From: Enterovibrio baiacu
GTDB lineage: Bacteria > Pseudomonadota > Gammaproteobacteria > Enterobacterales > Vibrionaceae
Direction of reading: 5' to 3'
Length of the DNA: 64,000 bases
Assembly: GCF_004120195.1 (NCBI RefSeq)
Contig: NZ_SCHN01000011.1
Coordinates: 1-64,000, forward strand
The position numbers and the translations under genes are program-made. A model generated the notes under the pieces. That model was not told where the DNA came from. It did no database searches and saw nothing but the letters and a program-made list of their open reading frames with translations. Below, piece by piece: positions 8,735 through 17,540 of the stretch. How positions within the stretch are numbered: position 1 is the first letter of the stretch; each line of letters begins with the position of its first letter.

Positions 8735-11455
8735 CTATCCTGCTTTTCGTTGCGCCAACTTGCGTGTACAGACGCGATCGACAATGTTGCCTATCTCTGC
8801 GGTACAACTGCCACAACCGGTACCTGCGAGCGTTTGGTTGCTGACGTCTTGAACACTTTCCGCATTACCATCAATTAATGCCACTTCAATGGTATCTAAC
8901 GACACCTGTTTACAGGCACAGACAATCGGGGAGCGGGCGGCCAGCGAACCTGAGAGAAAGGCGTGAATGTCTTGGCTATCAAATTGACTGGCGAGAAGCT
9001 GTGATATGTCTGGCTGTTCACTTTCTTGCTTGAGCGGAAAGGCTGAAAATGCAAACAACGGCATTTTGTCCTGATAAGTCACAACACGACGCCCATGCTC
9101 TGCGTTGCCATGAACGAGGGCGGCGCTTTCAACAGGCGCCAATGTCATGATCTTGGCGGGCACGGAGGCACAGCTTTCTTTGAATTGAAAGTGGTAGAGG
9201 TAACCCCCTTCGATGGCTTGAAGCACCCAATAGTCTGCATCGAATGTGTTGAGCTGTTGCTTGGTAAGCCGTGTTTTCGTCACCAAGCTGACCGCGCTTT
9301 GCATCATCAAAGGTTTGATAGACACAGGTGTTGTTTTAAATTCGGGTTGACCCGAAATGGGGTCGGTGTGTGCGGGGATCACCGCCGTTACCTTTCCACC
9401 GGAGCAATTCATCTTGTTCCAGTGGATCGGCGCGAAGCTCTGTCCCGGAATCACGCGATTGGTCACGTGGGCTTTAAAAACCTGCTCGCCGACATGGCTC
9501 ATCACATTAACCAGCTGGCCTTCTTTGATGCCCCTGTCTGTCGCATCGAACGGGTTGATTTCGATAATGGGTTCGATGGTATGGGCGTTTAATGCCGCAG
9601 AAAGCCCTGTACGCGTCATGGTGTGCCATTGGTCTCTAATTCGCCCTGAGTTGAGGATCATGCTGTATTGCGGCGTAATCGGGCTTACAGGCGCTTTGTG
9701 ATCAACGGCAATAAACCGCGCTTTTCCATCTGGTGTGGAAAAATCCCCTTGGGTGAAAAGACGCCCCGACGCAATGTCATTGCTCACGATGGGCCAGCGC
9801 GTCGGCGGGAACGTGTTGTAATCGTCGACGGACAATCCCTTCAACGCGGAGAGGTTTAGCTTCCGTTTTGTCGCATCACCGTCTTGGTTTCCGATCGTCG
9901 TCATCGCGACATATTCTTTGAAAATGTGCGCTTCAGTGGGGTAATCGAAGGCGTGAGGGAACCCCATCCTTTTGCCCACTTCACTCACGATCCACCAATC
10001 GGGTTTACCTTCCCCTGGTGTCGGCAGTAGTCGACGCTGACGAGAAATCATGCGTTCTGAATTGGTAACCGTTCCGGATTTCTCACTCCACCCTTGCGCG
10101 GGCAGTTTCACGTGGGCGTAATCCAAGGTTTCGGATGTCGACACACAGTCAGACACAATGACCAGCGGGCATTTCTCCAAAATCTGCGCGATCCGATCAC
10201 TGTCAGGCAGACTGACCGCGGGGTTCGTCGCCATCACCCACAGCGCTTTGATTTTCCCGCTTTCGATGGCGTCGAACATGTCGATGGCTTTCAAACCTTG
10301 TTGTGTCGCCAATCTGTCGGTTTGCCAAAAATCACTGACCAAGGCGGCGTGTGTGTCGTTGCCAAACTCCAAATGTGCTGCGAGCGTGTTGGCAAGCCCG
10401 CCGACTTCGCGTCCCCCCATGGCATTGGGTTGACCCGTGATGGAAAAGGGGGTGCTACCAGGGAGTCCAACGCGGCCAGTGGCGATGTGGCAATTCAAAA
10501 TGCTGTTGGTATTGTCCGTGCCGCTGGTGGACTGATTCACACCTTGGGAGAACATGGTGACGGTTCTGACATGTTGGCGAAACAGGCGGTAAAAGGTCTC
10601 GATGTCTGACAGTTTCAATCCCGTCGCTCGGGCCACAGCAGCGACCGAATTGAAACGTTGTGCTTGTGTGAGTGCGTCATCTAACCCTGTCGTGTGGTTG
10701 GCAATGTAACTTTGGTTCAGTTGTCCATGCTTGGCGAGATCGGCCAGCAAACCATTGAACAGCGCAATGTCGCTGCCGGGCGTCAGTGGGAGGTGCAAGT
10801 CCGCGATTTCACAGGTACTGGTTCTACGTGGATCAATGACCACAACTTTGGTTCCGCGTGTCTCTTTCGCGGCTTTCAAGCGTTGATACAGCACGGGATG
10901 ACACCAAGCGAGGTTTGATCCCACCAAAACGACGAGATCTGCGATGTCTAAATCTTCATAAGTGCCGGGTACACAATCTTCCCCAAAAGCGCGTTTATGA
11001 CCCGCCACGGCAGAGGCCATGCAAAGACGGGAATTGGTGTCGATGTTGGCAGACCCAATGAAGCCCTTCATCAATTTGTTGACGACATAGTAGTCCTCGG
11101 TCAAAAGCTGCCCGGACACATAAAATGCAACGGCATCGGGGCCATGTTCTTCGATGATATCGTTGAGAGAGGTCGCAACATGGTTAAGCGCAGTGTTCCA
11201 TGTTGTCGCTTCACCCTCTATGGAAGGGGTAAGCAATCGCCCTTCAGTCGTGACGGTGTCACCGAGCGATAATCCTTTTGAGCAGAGTCGGCCTAGGTTA
11301 GCAGGGTGAGATTCATCCCCTCTAACGTCGAGTTTCCCGGATGCATTAACCTTGGCTTCGATCCCGCAACCGACACCACAATAGGCACACGTAGACTTGA
11401 TCCATTCGCTTTTGTCTTTCTCTGATGTAGTTTGGATATTTGTCACTTCACTCAC
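8735..11455 (-). CDS. nasA: Assimilatory nitrate reductase, catalytic molybdenum subunit
   Basis: Reduces nitrate to nitrite in the cytoplasm for nitrogen assimilation. The 906-residue protein has an N-terminal [4Fe-4S] motif CAYCGVGC...LCSKG (about 23-60), then the bis-MGD molybdopterin oxidoreductase domain (SRLCMASAVAGHKRAFGED, VVIDPRRTSTCEIAD, FSQGVNQSTSGTDN). The molydopterin dinucleotide-binding domain (LNSGRIRDQWHTMTRTG) follows. The C-terminus is a BFD-like [2Fe-2S] domain with CACKQV...GTGCGSC, as in NasA/NasC of Klebsiella and Pseudomonas. The start is GTG at 11455; a second GTG three codons later has a slightly better AGGTGA site. It is divergent from cobA-nirBD across a sigma-54/NtrC-type control region. 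Confidence 0.95.
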   Translation of the reverse strand: MSEVTNIQTTSEKDKSEWIKSTCAYCGVGCGIEAKVNASGKLDVRGDESHPANLGRLCSKGLSLGDTVTTEGRLLTPSIEGEATTWNTALNHVATSLNDIIEEHGPDAVAFYVSGQLLTEDYYVVNKLMKGFIGSANIDTNSRLCMASAVAGHKRAFGEDCVPGTYEDLDIADLVVLVGSNLAWCHPVLYQRLKAAKETRGTKVVVIDPRRTSTCEIADLHLPLTPGSDIALFNGLLADLAKHGQLNQSYIANHTTGLDDALTQAQRFNSVAAVARATGLKLSDIETFYRLFRQHVRTVTMFSQGVNQSTSGTDNTNSILNCHIATGRVGLPGSTPFSITGQPNAMGGREVGGLANTLAAHLEFGNDTHAALVSDFWQTDRLATQQGLKAIDMFDAIESGKIKALWVMATNPAVSLPDSDRIAQILEKCPLVIVSDCVSTSETLDYAHVKLPAQGWSEKSGTVTNSERMISRQRRLLPTPGEGKPDWWIVSEVGKRMGFPHAFDYPTEAHIFKEYVAMTTIGNQDGDATKRKLNLSALKGLSVDDYNTFPPTRWPIVSNDIASGRLFTQGDFSTPDGKARFIAVDHKAPVSPITPQYSMILNSGRIRDQWHTMTRTGLSAALNAHTIEPIIEINPFDATDRGIKEGQLVNVMSHVGEQVFKAHVTNRVIPGQSFAPIHWNKMNCSGGKVTAVIPAHTDPISGQPEFKTTPVSIKPLMMQSAVSLVTKTRLTKQQLNTFDADYWVLQAIEGGYLYHFQFKESCASVPAKIMTLAPVESAALVHGNAEHGRRVVTYQDKMPLFAFSAFPLKQESEQPDISQLLASQFDSQDIHAFLSGSLAARSPIVCACKQVSLDTIEVALIDGNAESVQDVSNQTLAGTGCGSCTAEIGNIVDRVCTRKLAQRKAG

Positions 11456-11497
11456 CTATCCCTGTTTCATTTCTTATTTGTTTGCGAGTAACACACA

Positions 11498-11512
11498 GCA
11501 AATAACGCGCCA
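11498..11512 (-). promoter_or_regulatory. Sigma-54 type promoter for nasA
   Basis: Read on the minus strand this is TGGCGC-N5-TTGC, one mismatch from TGGCAC-N5-TTGC with the exact -24/-12 spacing. It lies about 45 bases upstream of the nasA start. It pairs with the better element on the other strand at 11802-11817. Confidence 0.65.
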
Positions 11513-11661
11513 CTTTCAACATTGGTAAAAATAACAGCGGCATAGTTGGAATGAATGCAGGGTTTTTAGGTTAAAAGAATGATGTGGTTGAGTTTTTGTC
11601 TCTGCGCCAAGAAAGTGCGAACAATGAAAATTATTAATAGTTTCTGTTCATTCTGGTGCAA

Positions 11662-11691
11662 TGCAATAAAAAGGTGCACGTAAAAAGTGCA
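11662..11691. promoter_or_regulatory. Two overlapping NtrC-like enhancer sites
   Basis: TGCAATAAAAAGGTGCA (11662-11678) and TGCACGTAAAAAGTGCA (11675-11691) are both 17-bp dyads. They fit the enterobacterial NtrC pattern TGCAC-N7-GTGCA, and the second is a full match. They share the central TGCA. They lie between the two sigma-54 elements, roughly 125-150 bases from the plus-strand -24/-12 element and about 150-190 from the minus-strand one, which suits bidirectional enhancer use. Confidence 0.7.
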
Positions 11692-11801
11692 CTTCAATGA
11701 ATCATTGAAAGCGGTTTTAATTGTTTTTGAAGATAGGGGGTAAATAAATAGAGTATATAAAACATTTAGTTATGATTTTATGAACTCATGCTTGGCTGTG
11801 C

Positions 11802-11817
11802 TGGCACTCTACTTGCT
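11802..11817 (+). promoter_or_regulatory. Sigma-54 promoter for cobA-nirBD
   Basis: TGGCAC-TCTAC-TTGCT gives the exact -24 (GG) and -12 (GC) spacing. Transcription would begin near 11828, about 100 bases before cobA. Together with the NtrC-like dyads upstream it implies nitrogen-limitation control of nitrite assimilation. Confidence 0.85.
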
Positions 11818-11930
11818 CTATTGACAAAAAAATAGAAAGCGATGATTTCACAAAAGACGCATTCGTGAAAATAGAAGTGTGTTTATTTCTTTAACGTGAA
11901 TTATCGCATGGATGTATTGATGAGGTCAGG

Positions 11931-12857
11931 ATGGCAAATCGCACATATTCAATTATGCCAAATAAACAGTCTTATACACTCAAAGGTCGTGAAGGGTTAT
12001 TAAGGCAAGCACGTGTTGCCGCTATTTCATCAAGCGTTTTTGATGGCGTGAATAACAAGAGAGCGAAACTCGAAGAAAGCCAGCGCAAGGTGGGTACTGT
12101 CTTTCTGGTTGGTGCGGGGCCGGGTGACCCCGATTTATTGACCATTAAAGCACTCCGTTGCATTCAACAGGCCGATGTTGTCGTCTATGACAGACTCGTC
12201 AGTGCAGAGATTCTCTCGCTCATTCCTTCAGACAAAGACATTTTCTACGTCGGTAAAGCCAAGGGCGCGCACAGTGTCCCCCAGAATGATACCAACGCCT
12301 TGCTGGTTGAATTGGCGCAGCGTGGAAAAAATGTGTGCCGACTAAAAGGTGGAGACGCTTTTGTCTTTGGCCGAGGCGGGGAAGAAATGCAGACCCTGCA
12401 TCAGGAAGACATTCAAGTGGAAGTCATTCCTGGGATCACAGCCGCTTCCGGCTGCACCAGCTATGCAGGTATTCCTCTTACGCATCGCGGTTTATCACAA
12501 GGTTGTACCTTGGTGACAGCGCATGCCGAAAAAGATTTGTCAGTAAACTGGAGCGCACTCGCCGCTTTGGATCATACCTTGGTGTTCTACATGGGGCTGT
12601 CGAAGCTGTCCCTCATCAGCGAAGAACTCTCTCAAGCCGGTTTGCCTTCAACAACGCCTGTCGCGGTGATCGAGAAAGGGTGTACCGCTGACCAGCGCGT
12701 ATTTATCAGCGACCTCGCCACGATCAAGGATGCCATCAAGCACGAAGCGGTGGTGTCGCCGTCATTGATTGTCGTGGGCAAGGTTGTCTCGCTGGCAAAA
12801 GAATTGGATTGGTTTATTACGCAGACCACAGAACAACTTGAAAAGCTTTCTGCATAA
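11931..12857 (+). CDS. cobA: Uroporphyrinogen-III C-methyltransferase (siroheme synthesis)
   Basis: Methylates uroporphyrinogen III twice with SAM to precorrin-2, the siroheme precursor that nitrite reductase needs. The motifs VGAGPGDPDLLTIKAL, VVYDRLVS, GKAKG, RLKGGDAFVFGRGGEE and VIPGITAASG are those of SUMT enzymes. The 308-residue protein carries about 55 residues before the first motif, longer and more basic than the usual start of the family. A typical AGG site precedes the ATG at 11931. It is ten bases from nirB and evidently in the same transcript, a placement that provides the cofactor for NirB. Confidence 0.93.
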   Translation: MANRTYSIMPNKQSYTLKGREGLLRQARVAAISSSVFDGVNNKRAKLEESQRKVGTVFLVGAGPGDPDLLTIKALRCIQQADVVVYDRLVSAEILSLIPSDKDIFYVGKAKGAHSVPQNDTNALLVELAQRGKNVCRLKGGDAFVFGRGGEEMQTLHQEDIQVEVIPGITAASGCTSYAGIPLTHRGLSQGCTLVTAHAEKDLSVNWSALAALDHTLVFYMGLSKLSLISEELSQAGLPSTTPVAVIEKGCTADQRVFISDLATIKDAIKHEAVVSPSLIVVGKVVSLAKELDWFITQTTEQLEKLSA

Positions 12858-12867
12858 GGATTTGAGC

Positions 12868-15444
12868 ATGGAAAAGAAACGTATTGTCGTTATTGGCAAC
12901 GGCATGGTTGGGCATCGATTCATTGACGAACTGTCCCAAAAAAACAGCGACGCTCAGTTTGAGATCATTACCTTTTCTGAAGAGCCGCGCTTAGCGTATG
13001 ACCGCGTCCAACTTAGCAGCTTCTTTAGCGGCAAAGATGCCGACGATCTCATGCTGACCAGTGAAAACGAATATAAAGAGAAAGGCATCACGTACTTTTT
13101 GAACGAAAAAGTGGTGTCTATTCAGCGCGAGAAAAAATGTGTGGTCACAGATCAAGGTCGCGAGATTGCTTACGACAGCTTGGTGCTCGCCACAGGCTCA
13201 TACCCGTTTGTTCCACCGATTCCAGGTAACGAGCAGCCGCATTGCCATGTCTATCGCACCATCGAAGATTTAGAAGCCATTCGCGCTTCTGGCGACAACA
13301 GCAAAGTTGGCGTCGTCATTGGCGGTGGCCTATTGGGCTTGGAAGCGGCAAATGCCATTCAAAATATGGGGCTGGAAACCCATGTGGTGGAGTTTGCGTC
13401 ACGTCTGATGGCGGTGCAGTTGGACGAGGGCGGCGGCGAGCTGCTGAAGCAAAAAATCACGGCATTAGGCGTGAATGTTCACACTGAAAAAGCCACGCAA
13501 AGCATCACGAAAGGCGAGACGTGTCGATACAAACTCACCTTTGCAGATGGTACAGAACTTGAGACCGATATGGTGGTGTTCTCTGCGGGTATCCGTCCTC
13601 AAGACGAACTCGCCAAAGCCCATGATCTGGCTTTGGGAGAGCGTGGCGGTATCGTCATTAACAACCAATGCCAAACCAATGATAGCGACATTTACGCCAT
13701 CGGTGAATGTGCGCTTTGGGATGGGAAAATCTTTGGCTTAGTCGCGCCGGGTTACCAAATGGCCAAGGTTGCGGTTGCGTCAATTTGCGGCACCGAGGCC
13801 GAGTTTAAAGGGGCTGACATGAGCACCAAACTCAAATTGTTGGGTGTGGATGTTGCTAGCATCGGTGATGCGCAAGGATCAACGCCGGGCGCCCAGTCTT
13901 ACACATTCTCGGATGGCATTGAGCAAGTCTACAAACGGATCATCGTTTCAGAAGATGGGAAAACTTTGCTGGGTGCGGTGTTGGTGGGGGACGTTGAAAG
14001 CTACCCGAACCTATTACAAACCATGCTGAATGGCTTGCCTCTTCCTGAGTTCCCTTCTGTGTTGCTCCTGTCTAATGACGCGGCTGACAGTGATTCTGGA
14101 TCGGCAGGGTTAGCGACCTTGCCGGATGAGGCGCAGATTTGTTCGTGTTATGACGTGACCAAAGGCTGCATCAAAACAGCGGTGGCGTCAGGTTGCACCA
14201 CCATGGCAGATCTGAAAGCGGAAACCAAAGCCTCAACGGGCTGTGGTGGCTGTGCGGCGCTGACCAAGCAAGTGATGGATGCAGAGCTTGCTGCGCTTGG
14301 GCACGAGGTGAACAACAACTTGTGTGAGCACTTTGAGTATACGCGCCAAGAATTGGCGGACATTGTTCGCATCAAGAAAATCAAAACCTTCGATGAGTTG
14401 TTAGAAAGCCATGGTAAGGGGCTGGGCTGTGATGTGTGTAAGCCGACCGTCGGGTCGATCTTGGCGTCATTTTGGAATGACTATGTGTTGAAAAACGAGC
14501 ACATGGGGCTACAAGACACCAACGATATCTACTTGGGTAACATGCAAAAAGACGGCACCTATTCCGTCGTGCCACGCGTCGCTGGTGGCGAAATCACCCC
14601 CGACAAATTGATTGTGCTGGGGCAGGTCGCGAAAGACTACAACCTCTACACCAAAGTGACGGGCGGCCAGCGCATTGACTTGTTCGGCGCCCAGTTACAT
14701 GAATTGCCAGAAATTTGGAAAATTCTCGTTGATGCAGGGTTTGAAACCGGGCATGCCTACGGGAAATCGGTTCGAACGGTGAAATCTTGTGTGGGTTCTA
14801 CATGGTGTCGTTACGGTGTGGATGACAGCGTGGGCTTCGCCATCAACATCGAAGATCGCTACAAAGGGCTTCGTTCTCCACACAAGCTGAAATTTGCGGT
14901 GTCAGGCTGTACGCGCGAATGTGCGGAGGCCCAATCGAAAGACATTGGCATCATCGCAACAGAAAACGGCTGGAACTTGTATGTCTGTGGCAACGGCGGC
15001 ATGCGCCCGCGTCATGCTGATCTGTTCGCGTCCGACCTTGATCGTGAAACCCTGATCAAATACATCGACCGCATTTTGATGTTCTACATCCGCACCGCAG
15101 ACCGTTTGCAGCGTACCTCTGTGTGGCTGGAAAACCTTGAAGGTGGATTGGGCTATCTCAAACAAGTGGTGATTGAAGACAAGCTCGCTATTGGTGAAGA
15201 GTTGGAAGCAGAGATGGCAGCCAGCCTCGGTCAGTACCAATGTGAGTGGAAAACCACCATCGAATCACCAGAAAAACTCAAACGCTTCAAACACTTCATC
15301 AACAGCGACCAAGCTGACAGTGGGTTGAAATTCATCACGGAGCGTGGTCAGAGAGTGCCTGCACCTGCAGTGCAAATTGTAGAGCCGACGAAGGTCGCGG
15401 CAGAGCCAGAAAAACGCATTGATGTTGTAGAGATTGAAGGGTAG
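12868..15444 (+). CDS. nirB: Assimilatory nitrite reductase [NAD(P)H], large subunit
   Basis: Six-electron reduction of nitrite to ammonium in the cytoplasm. The start MEKKRIVVIGNGMVGHRF has AAGGA eight bases upstream; the longer open frame from 12769 overlaps cobA and is not family-like. Domains in order: FAD/NAD(P) pyridine-nucleotide reductase (NGMVG; VVIGGGLLGLEAA at about 150), BFD-like [2Fe-2S] (CSCYDVTKGC...GCGGC, about 424-470), then a second half of this type (CEHFEYTRQEL...GLGCDVCKP). The ferredoxin-like and siroheme/[4Fe-4S] domain follows, with cluster ligands in SCVGSTWCRYG and VSGCTRECAEA. The 858-residue length is normal. nirD follows after ten bases. Confidence 0.96.
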   Translation: MEKKRIVVIGNGMVGHRFIDELSQKNSDAQFEIITFSEEPRLAYDRVQLSSFFSGKDADDLMLTSENEYKEKGITYFLNEKVVSIQREKKCVVTDQGREIAYDSLVLATGSYPFVPPIPGNEQPHCHVYRTIEDLEAIRASGDNSKVGVVIGGGLLGLEAANAIQNMGLETHVVEFASRLMAVQLDEGGGELLKQKITALGVNVHTEKATQSITKGETCRYKLTFADGTELETDMVVFSAGIRPQDELAKAHDLALGERGGIVINNQCQTNDSDIYAIGECALWDGKIFGLVAPGYQMAKVAVASICGTEAEFKGADMSTKLKLLGVDVASIGDAQGSTPGAQSYTFSDGIEQVYKRIIVSEDGKTLLGAVLVGDVESYPNLLQTMLNGLPLPEFPSVLLLSNDAADSDSGSAGLATLPDEAQICSCYDVTKGCIKTAVASGCTTMADLKAETKASTGCGGCAALTKQVMDAELAALGHEVNNNLCEHFEYTRQELADIVRIKKIKTFDELLESHGKGLGCDVCKPTVGSILASFWNDYVLKNEHMGLQDTNDIYLGNMQKDGTYSVVPRVAGGEITPDKLIVLGQVAKDYNLYTKVTGGQRIDLFGAQLHELPEIWKILVDAGFETGHAYGKSVRTVKSCVGSTWCRYGVDDSVGFAINIEDRYKGLRSPHKLKFAVSGCTRECAEAQSKDIGIIATENGWNLYVCGNGGMRPRHADLFASDLDRETLIKYIDRILMFYIRTADRLQRTSVWLENLEGGLGYLKQVVIEDKLAIGEELEAEMAASLGQYQCEWKTTIESPEKLKRFKHFINSDQADSGLKFITERGQRVPAPAVQIVEPTKVAAEPEKRIDVVEIEG

Positions 15445-15454
15445 GAGAGGCGGT

Positions 15455-15793
15455 ATGTATCAGTGGCAAACCATTTGCGATAAGACAGATTTGGTAGAGA
15501 ACACGGGTATTTGTGCTCTGTTCAACGACAAGCAAGTCGCCATCTTTCTCTGCGGAAAAACCGACACGCTTTATGCGATCGACAACTTCGATCCGATAGG
15601 GAAGGCGAACGTGCTGTCGCGCGGGCTTCTCGGGTCCATTGGCGAAAAAACCGTGATTGCCTCTCCGCTGTATAAACAGCATTTTTGCCTCACCAGTGGA
15701 GAGTGCATAGAGGACGAATCCGTGTCGGTCATTACCTATCCCGTTCGACAGCATGACGGTGCTGTTCAATTAGGTACGCTGAATATCAAATAA
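15455..15793 (+). CDS. nirD: Nitrite reductase small subunit (Rieske-like fold without cluster ligands)
   Basis: A 112-residue partner of NirB. It starts MYQWQTICDKTDL, with AGGAG in the ten-base gap after nirB. It shows the NirD pattern VENTGICALFNDKQVAIF, AIDNFDPIGKANVLSRGL and ASPLYKQHFCLTSGECIEDE. The CxH and CxxH cluster ligands of true Rieske proteins are absent, as is normal for NirD. The role follows from the family and the operon position. Confidence 0.94.
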   Translation: MYQWQTICDKTDLVENTGICALFNDKQVAIFLCGKTDTLYAIDNFDPIGKANVLSRGLLGSIGEKTVIASPLYKQHFCLTSGECIEDESVSVITYPVRQHDGAVQLGTLNIK

Positions 15794-15795
15794 AC

Positions 15796-15900
15796 CGATG
15801 CTCACGCTCTGTGGATGCAGCGGCATCGATGGAGCGTTAATAGACAGTGTGCCTTTTCGCAGCGAAATAGGGTGTAACCGCACTGTCTTCTTTTCCTTAT
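15796..15900 (+). terminator. Structured region between nirD and narK; possible terminator or attenuator
   Basis: AGACAGTG (15842-15849) can pair with CACTGTCT (15881-15888), enclosing a smaller TTTC/GAAA hairpin, and a pyrimidine-rich stretch follows. Just upstream, CGATGC (15796-15801) pairs with GCATCG (15823-15828) while ACGCTC (15804-15809) pairs with GAGCGT (15832-15837). These two pairings interleave, so they are alternative or form a pseudoknot. It may lower read-through into the transporter gene. Confidence 0.45.
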
Positions 15901-16062
15901 CAGGTTGTTGTTTTTAAAACCTCGTGCTCTGACGCTCTCAGCGCAAGCCACGGTGGGACAAGTGCGCCCAAAATAAGGGAAAAATGAAAAGCCAGAGACA
16001 TGAAAACTGCAGAAATAAAACGTTGCAGTTCAAAGGATTATTTATTAACGAGGACAGGAATT

Positions 16063-17538
16063 ATGTCAGGTAGCGAGAAGTTCAACGTATTTTCCTTTAC
16101 AGGGAAAATGAAAATACTTCATTTAAGTTGGTTCGCCTTTTTTATTACGTTTGTGGTGTGGTTTAACTTTGCGCCATTACTGCAATCGGTAAAGGAATCA
16201 TTAGGATTAACCACCGCAGAAATCAAAACACTTCTTATTCTAAACGTCGCCTTCACCATACCCGCTCGGGTCATCGTCGGCATGCTCACAGACAAATACG
16301 GGCCACGCTTGGTTTACTCACTCTTGCTCGCGATTTGTTCTATTCCCTGTTTCGTGTTCGCGCTCTCCGATAACTTTGTTCAAGCCGCCATTGCGCGCTT
16401 TGCACTGGGTTTGATTGGCGCAGGTTTCGTTATCGGTATTCGCTTGGTATCAGAGTGGTTCCCGCATAACGAGTTAGGCACAGCAGAAGGCATTTACGGC
16501 GGTTGGGGTAACTTTGGCTCAGCAGCGGCTGCATTCACTCTTCCAACGGTTGCCGTGATGTTTGGTGGTGAAGATGGCTGGCGTTATGCCATGGGTATTA
16601 CAGGCCTCATGAGCTTGTTCTTCTCGGTTATTTTCTACAGAAGCGTTACTGACACGCCAAAAGGCGCGACGTACTACAAGCCGAAAAATGGCGGTGCAAT
16701 GGAAGTGACCTCTAAGAGCGATTTCTACTTGCTGCTGCTGATGAAAATGCCGATGTACGGTGCGCTAGCGCTACTGGCGTGGAAACTGTCGCCATCAGGC
16801 ATTGGCATGTTATCAGACGCGATTGTGATGGCTATTTACGTGGTGCTTGCGCTGATTTATGCGTTCGATGCCGCTCAAGTATGGAAAGTGAACAAGCATG
16901 TGTTTGTCGAGCCTGTGCCTGAAATTCACCAGTACAAATTTAAGCAAGTGGCCGTGTTGAATGTACTCTACTTCGCCACCTTCGGCTCTGAGCTGGCTGT
17001 GGTTTCCATGCTGCCACTGTTCTTTGCCGACACGTTTGAACTGACCCCTGTCGTAGCAGGCATGGTGGCATCGGCGTATGCCTTCATGAACTTGATGTCT
17101 CGCCCAGGTGGCGGATGGCTGTCGGACAAATTTGGTCGTAAACCGACGCTGCTTATCCTAACGGCTGGCCTGGCAGTGGGTTACTTTGTGATGGGACAAG
17201 TGGATGGCGCTTGGCCAGTCTGGCTCGCGGTTGTCGCAGCAATGGGCTGTTCGTTCTTCGTGCAATCGGGTGAAGGGGCAGTATTTGCAGCCGTGCCACT
17301 GATTAAACGTCGTATGACAGGCCAAATTGCGGGTATGACGGGCGCATACGGTAACGTCGGTGCCGTGGTGTACCTCACTGTGTTGTCGCTGGTGGATTAC
17401 AGTACCTTCTTCTTAATCATTGCCGGTACAGCGGTGCTTGGCTTTGTCACGTTACTCTTTATGGAAGAGCCTTCCGGCCAAATTGCCGAAGTGAATGACG
17501 ATGGCACGATCACCATGATTGATGTAGCGAAAGCCTAA
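16063..17538 (+). CDS. NarK/NasA-family nitrate/nitrite MFS transporter
   Basis: Inner-membrane nitrate importer, or nitrate/nitrite exchanger, feeding the adjacent reductases. The start MSGSEKFNVFSF at 16063 has an AGGACAGGAA site; the frame is open 21 codons further but is less likely there. The 491-residue protein has about twelve helices. Nitrate-signature segments of the NNP family are visible: GLIGAGFVIGIRLVSEWFP and GTAEGIYGGWGNFGSAAAAF in the first half and GAYGNVGAVVYL in the second. The MFS loop motif appears as GMLTDKYGPR and WLSDKFGRKP. The kinase/phosphatase gene begins two bases after its stop. Confidence 0.92.
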   Translation: MSGSEKFNVFSFTGKMKILHLSWFAFFITFVVWFNFAPLLQSVKESLGLTTAEIKTLLILNVAFTIPARVIVGMLTDKYGPRLVYSLLLAICSIPCFVFALSDNFVQAAIARFALGLIGAGFVIGIRLVSEWFPHNELGTAEGIYGGWGNFGSAAAAFTLPTVAVMFGGEDGWRYAMGITGLMSLFFSVIFYRSVTDTPKGATYYKPKNGGAMEVTSKSDFYLLLLMKMPMYGALALLAWKLSPSGIGMLSDAIVMAIYVVLALIYAFDAAQVWKVNKHVFVEPVPEIHQYKFKQVAVLNVLYFATFGSELAVVSMLPLFFADTFELTPVVAGMVASAYAFMNLMSRPGGGWLSDKFGRKPTLLILTAGLAVGYFVMGQVDGAWPVWLAVVAAMGCSFFVQSGEGAVFAAVPLIKRRMTGQIAGMTGAYGNVGAVVYLTVLSLVDYSTFFLIIAGTAVLGFVTLLFMEEPSGQIAEVNDDGTITMIDVAKA

Positions 17539-17540
17539 CT

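Noticed and set aside
9095-9592. Long open frames on the plus strand within nasA (also 10094-10609)
   Set aside because: They lie wholly antisense to a well-supported nasA with intact domains, have no recognisable family and no good start sites. They are codon-bias shadows.
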